Shown here piece after piece: positions 19,589-19,658 of a stretch of 19,658 bases of DNA. The position numbers were made by a program, and so were the translations under genes. The notes under the pieces are model-generated. The model saw only the letters and a list, made by a program, of their open reading frames with translations. It ran no database searches and had not been told where the DNA came from. Origin of the DNA: an uncultured Campylobacter sp. (GTDB taxonomy: Bacteria; Actinomycetota; Actinomycetes; Mycobacteriales; Mycobacteriaceae); contig CAMIME010000044.1 of the NCBI GenBank assembly GCA_946221035.1, positions 1-19,658 of the forward strand, given 5' to 3'. Position 1 is the first letter of the stretch, and each line of letters opens with the position of its first letter.

Positions 19589-19658
19589 AACTGGGCTGAG
19601 GGGGGCTGGCGCGGAGTCGGGGCCGAGGCGGGGCCGAGGAGGGGGCGCACGCAAAAGG
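19589..19658. other. G-rich end of window, no gene seen
   Basis: Very G-rich on the plus strand, with GGGGCCGAGG twice in direct repeat (about 19620-19640). Open frames here on the minus strand run straight through the inverted repeat and have no coding signature that I can support. Confidence 0.5.

Noticed and set aside
19400..19654. 84-codon minus-strand open frame at the window end
   Set aside because: It runs through the perfect inverted repeat and the G-rich tail, and has no ribosome site or recognisable protein character.

Overview
The window looks like a chromosomal segment of a Corynebacterium or close relative. The supporting signs are high GC content with strongly GC-biased third codon positions, a menaquinone pathway (menD, menC, menB), a feoABC ferrous iron operon beside a DtxR-like box, promoters placed as for leaderless transcripts, and secreted proteins ending in a hydrophobic helix. 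The genus is an inference from gene content; no rRNA gene is present to confirm it.

Layout. Positions 1-4836 (minus strand) hold menD (3' end outside the window), a one-helix membrane protein, a DASS-type dicarboxylate transporter, menC and a 39-residue small gene. Positions 4872-5683 hold a rearranged second copy of feo. It has two open chimeric frames: MenC N-terminus joined to FeoA, and FeoB G-domain start joined to the FeoC cysteine tail. Positions 5684-12505 form a lower-GC island: HAD phosphatase, complete UgpCAEB-like ABC importer and 2H phosphoesterase in one tight plus-strand operon, ended by a hairpin and followed by a convergent LacI-type regulator. Positions 12530-15138 (minus) hold the intact feoA-feoB-feoC and a frameshifted relative of the small gene. 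menB diverges from feoA at 15209 across a 19-bp palindrome resembling a DtxR box. Positions 16139-19330 hold two exported proteins, one of them a metzincin-type metalloprotease, separated by a 567-bp gene-free stretch carrying several copies of a 12-bp repeat. The window ends with a perfect 25-bp inverted repeat.

How it fits together. MenD, MenC and MenB are three steps of menaquinone synthesis. feoA and menB face each other over one putative iron-responsive operator, which could tie ferrous iron uptake to respiratory quinone supply. The island splits feo from menC. Its two sides carry a 598-bp identical direct repeat (feoA/feoB 5' part), a 71-bp near-identical feoC patch and a 103-bp diverged repeat of the menC start. 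This points to recombination between related but non-identical chromosomes that brought in the importer locus and left chimeric feo/menC remnants. The least familiar system is the importer operon: a Ugp-like transporter combined with a 2H (cyclic phosphodiesterase fold) enzyme and a HAD phosphatase suggests uptake, ring opening and dephosphorylation of a phosphodiester or cyclic phosphate. This is a hypothesis from gene content only.
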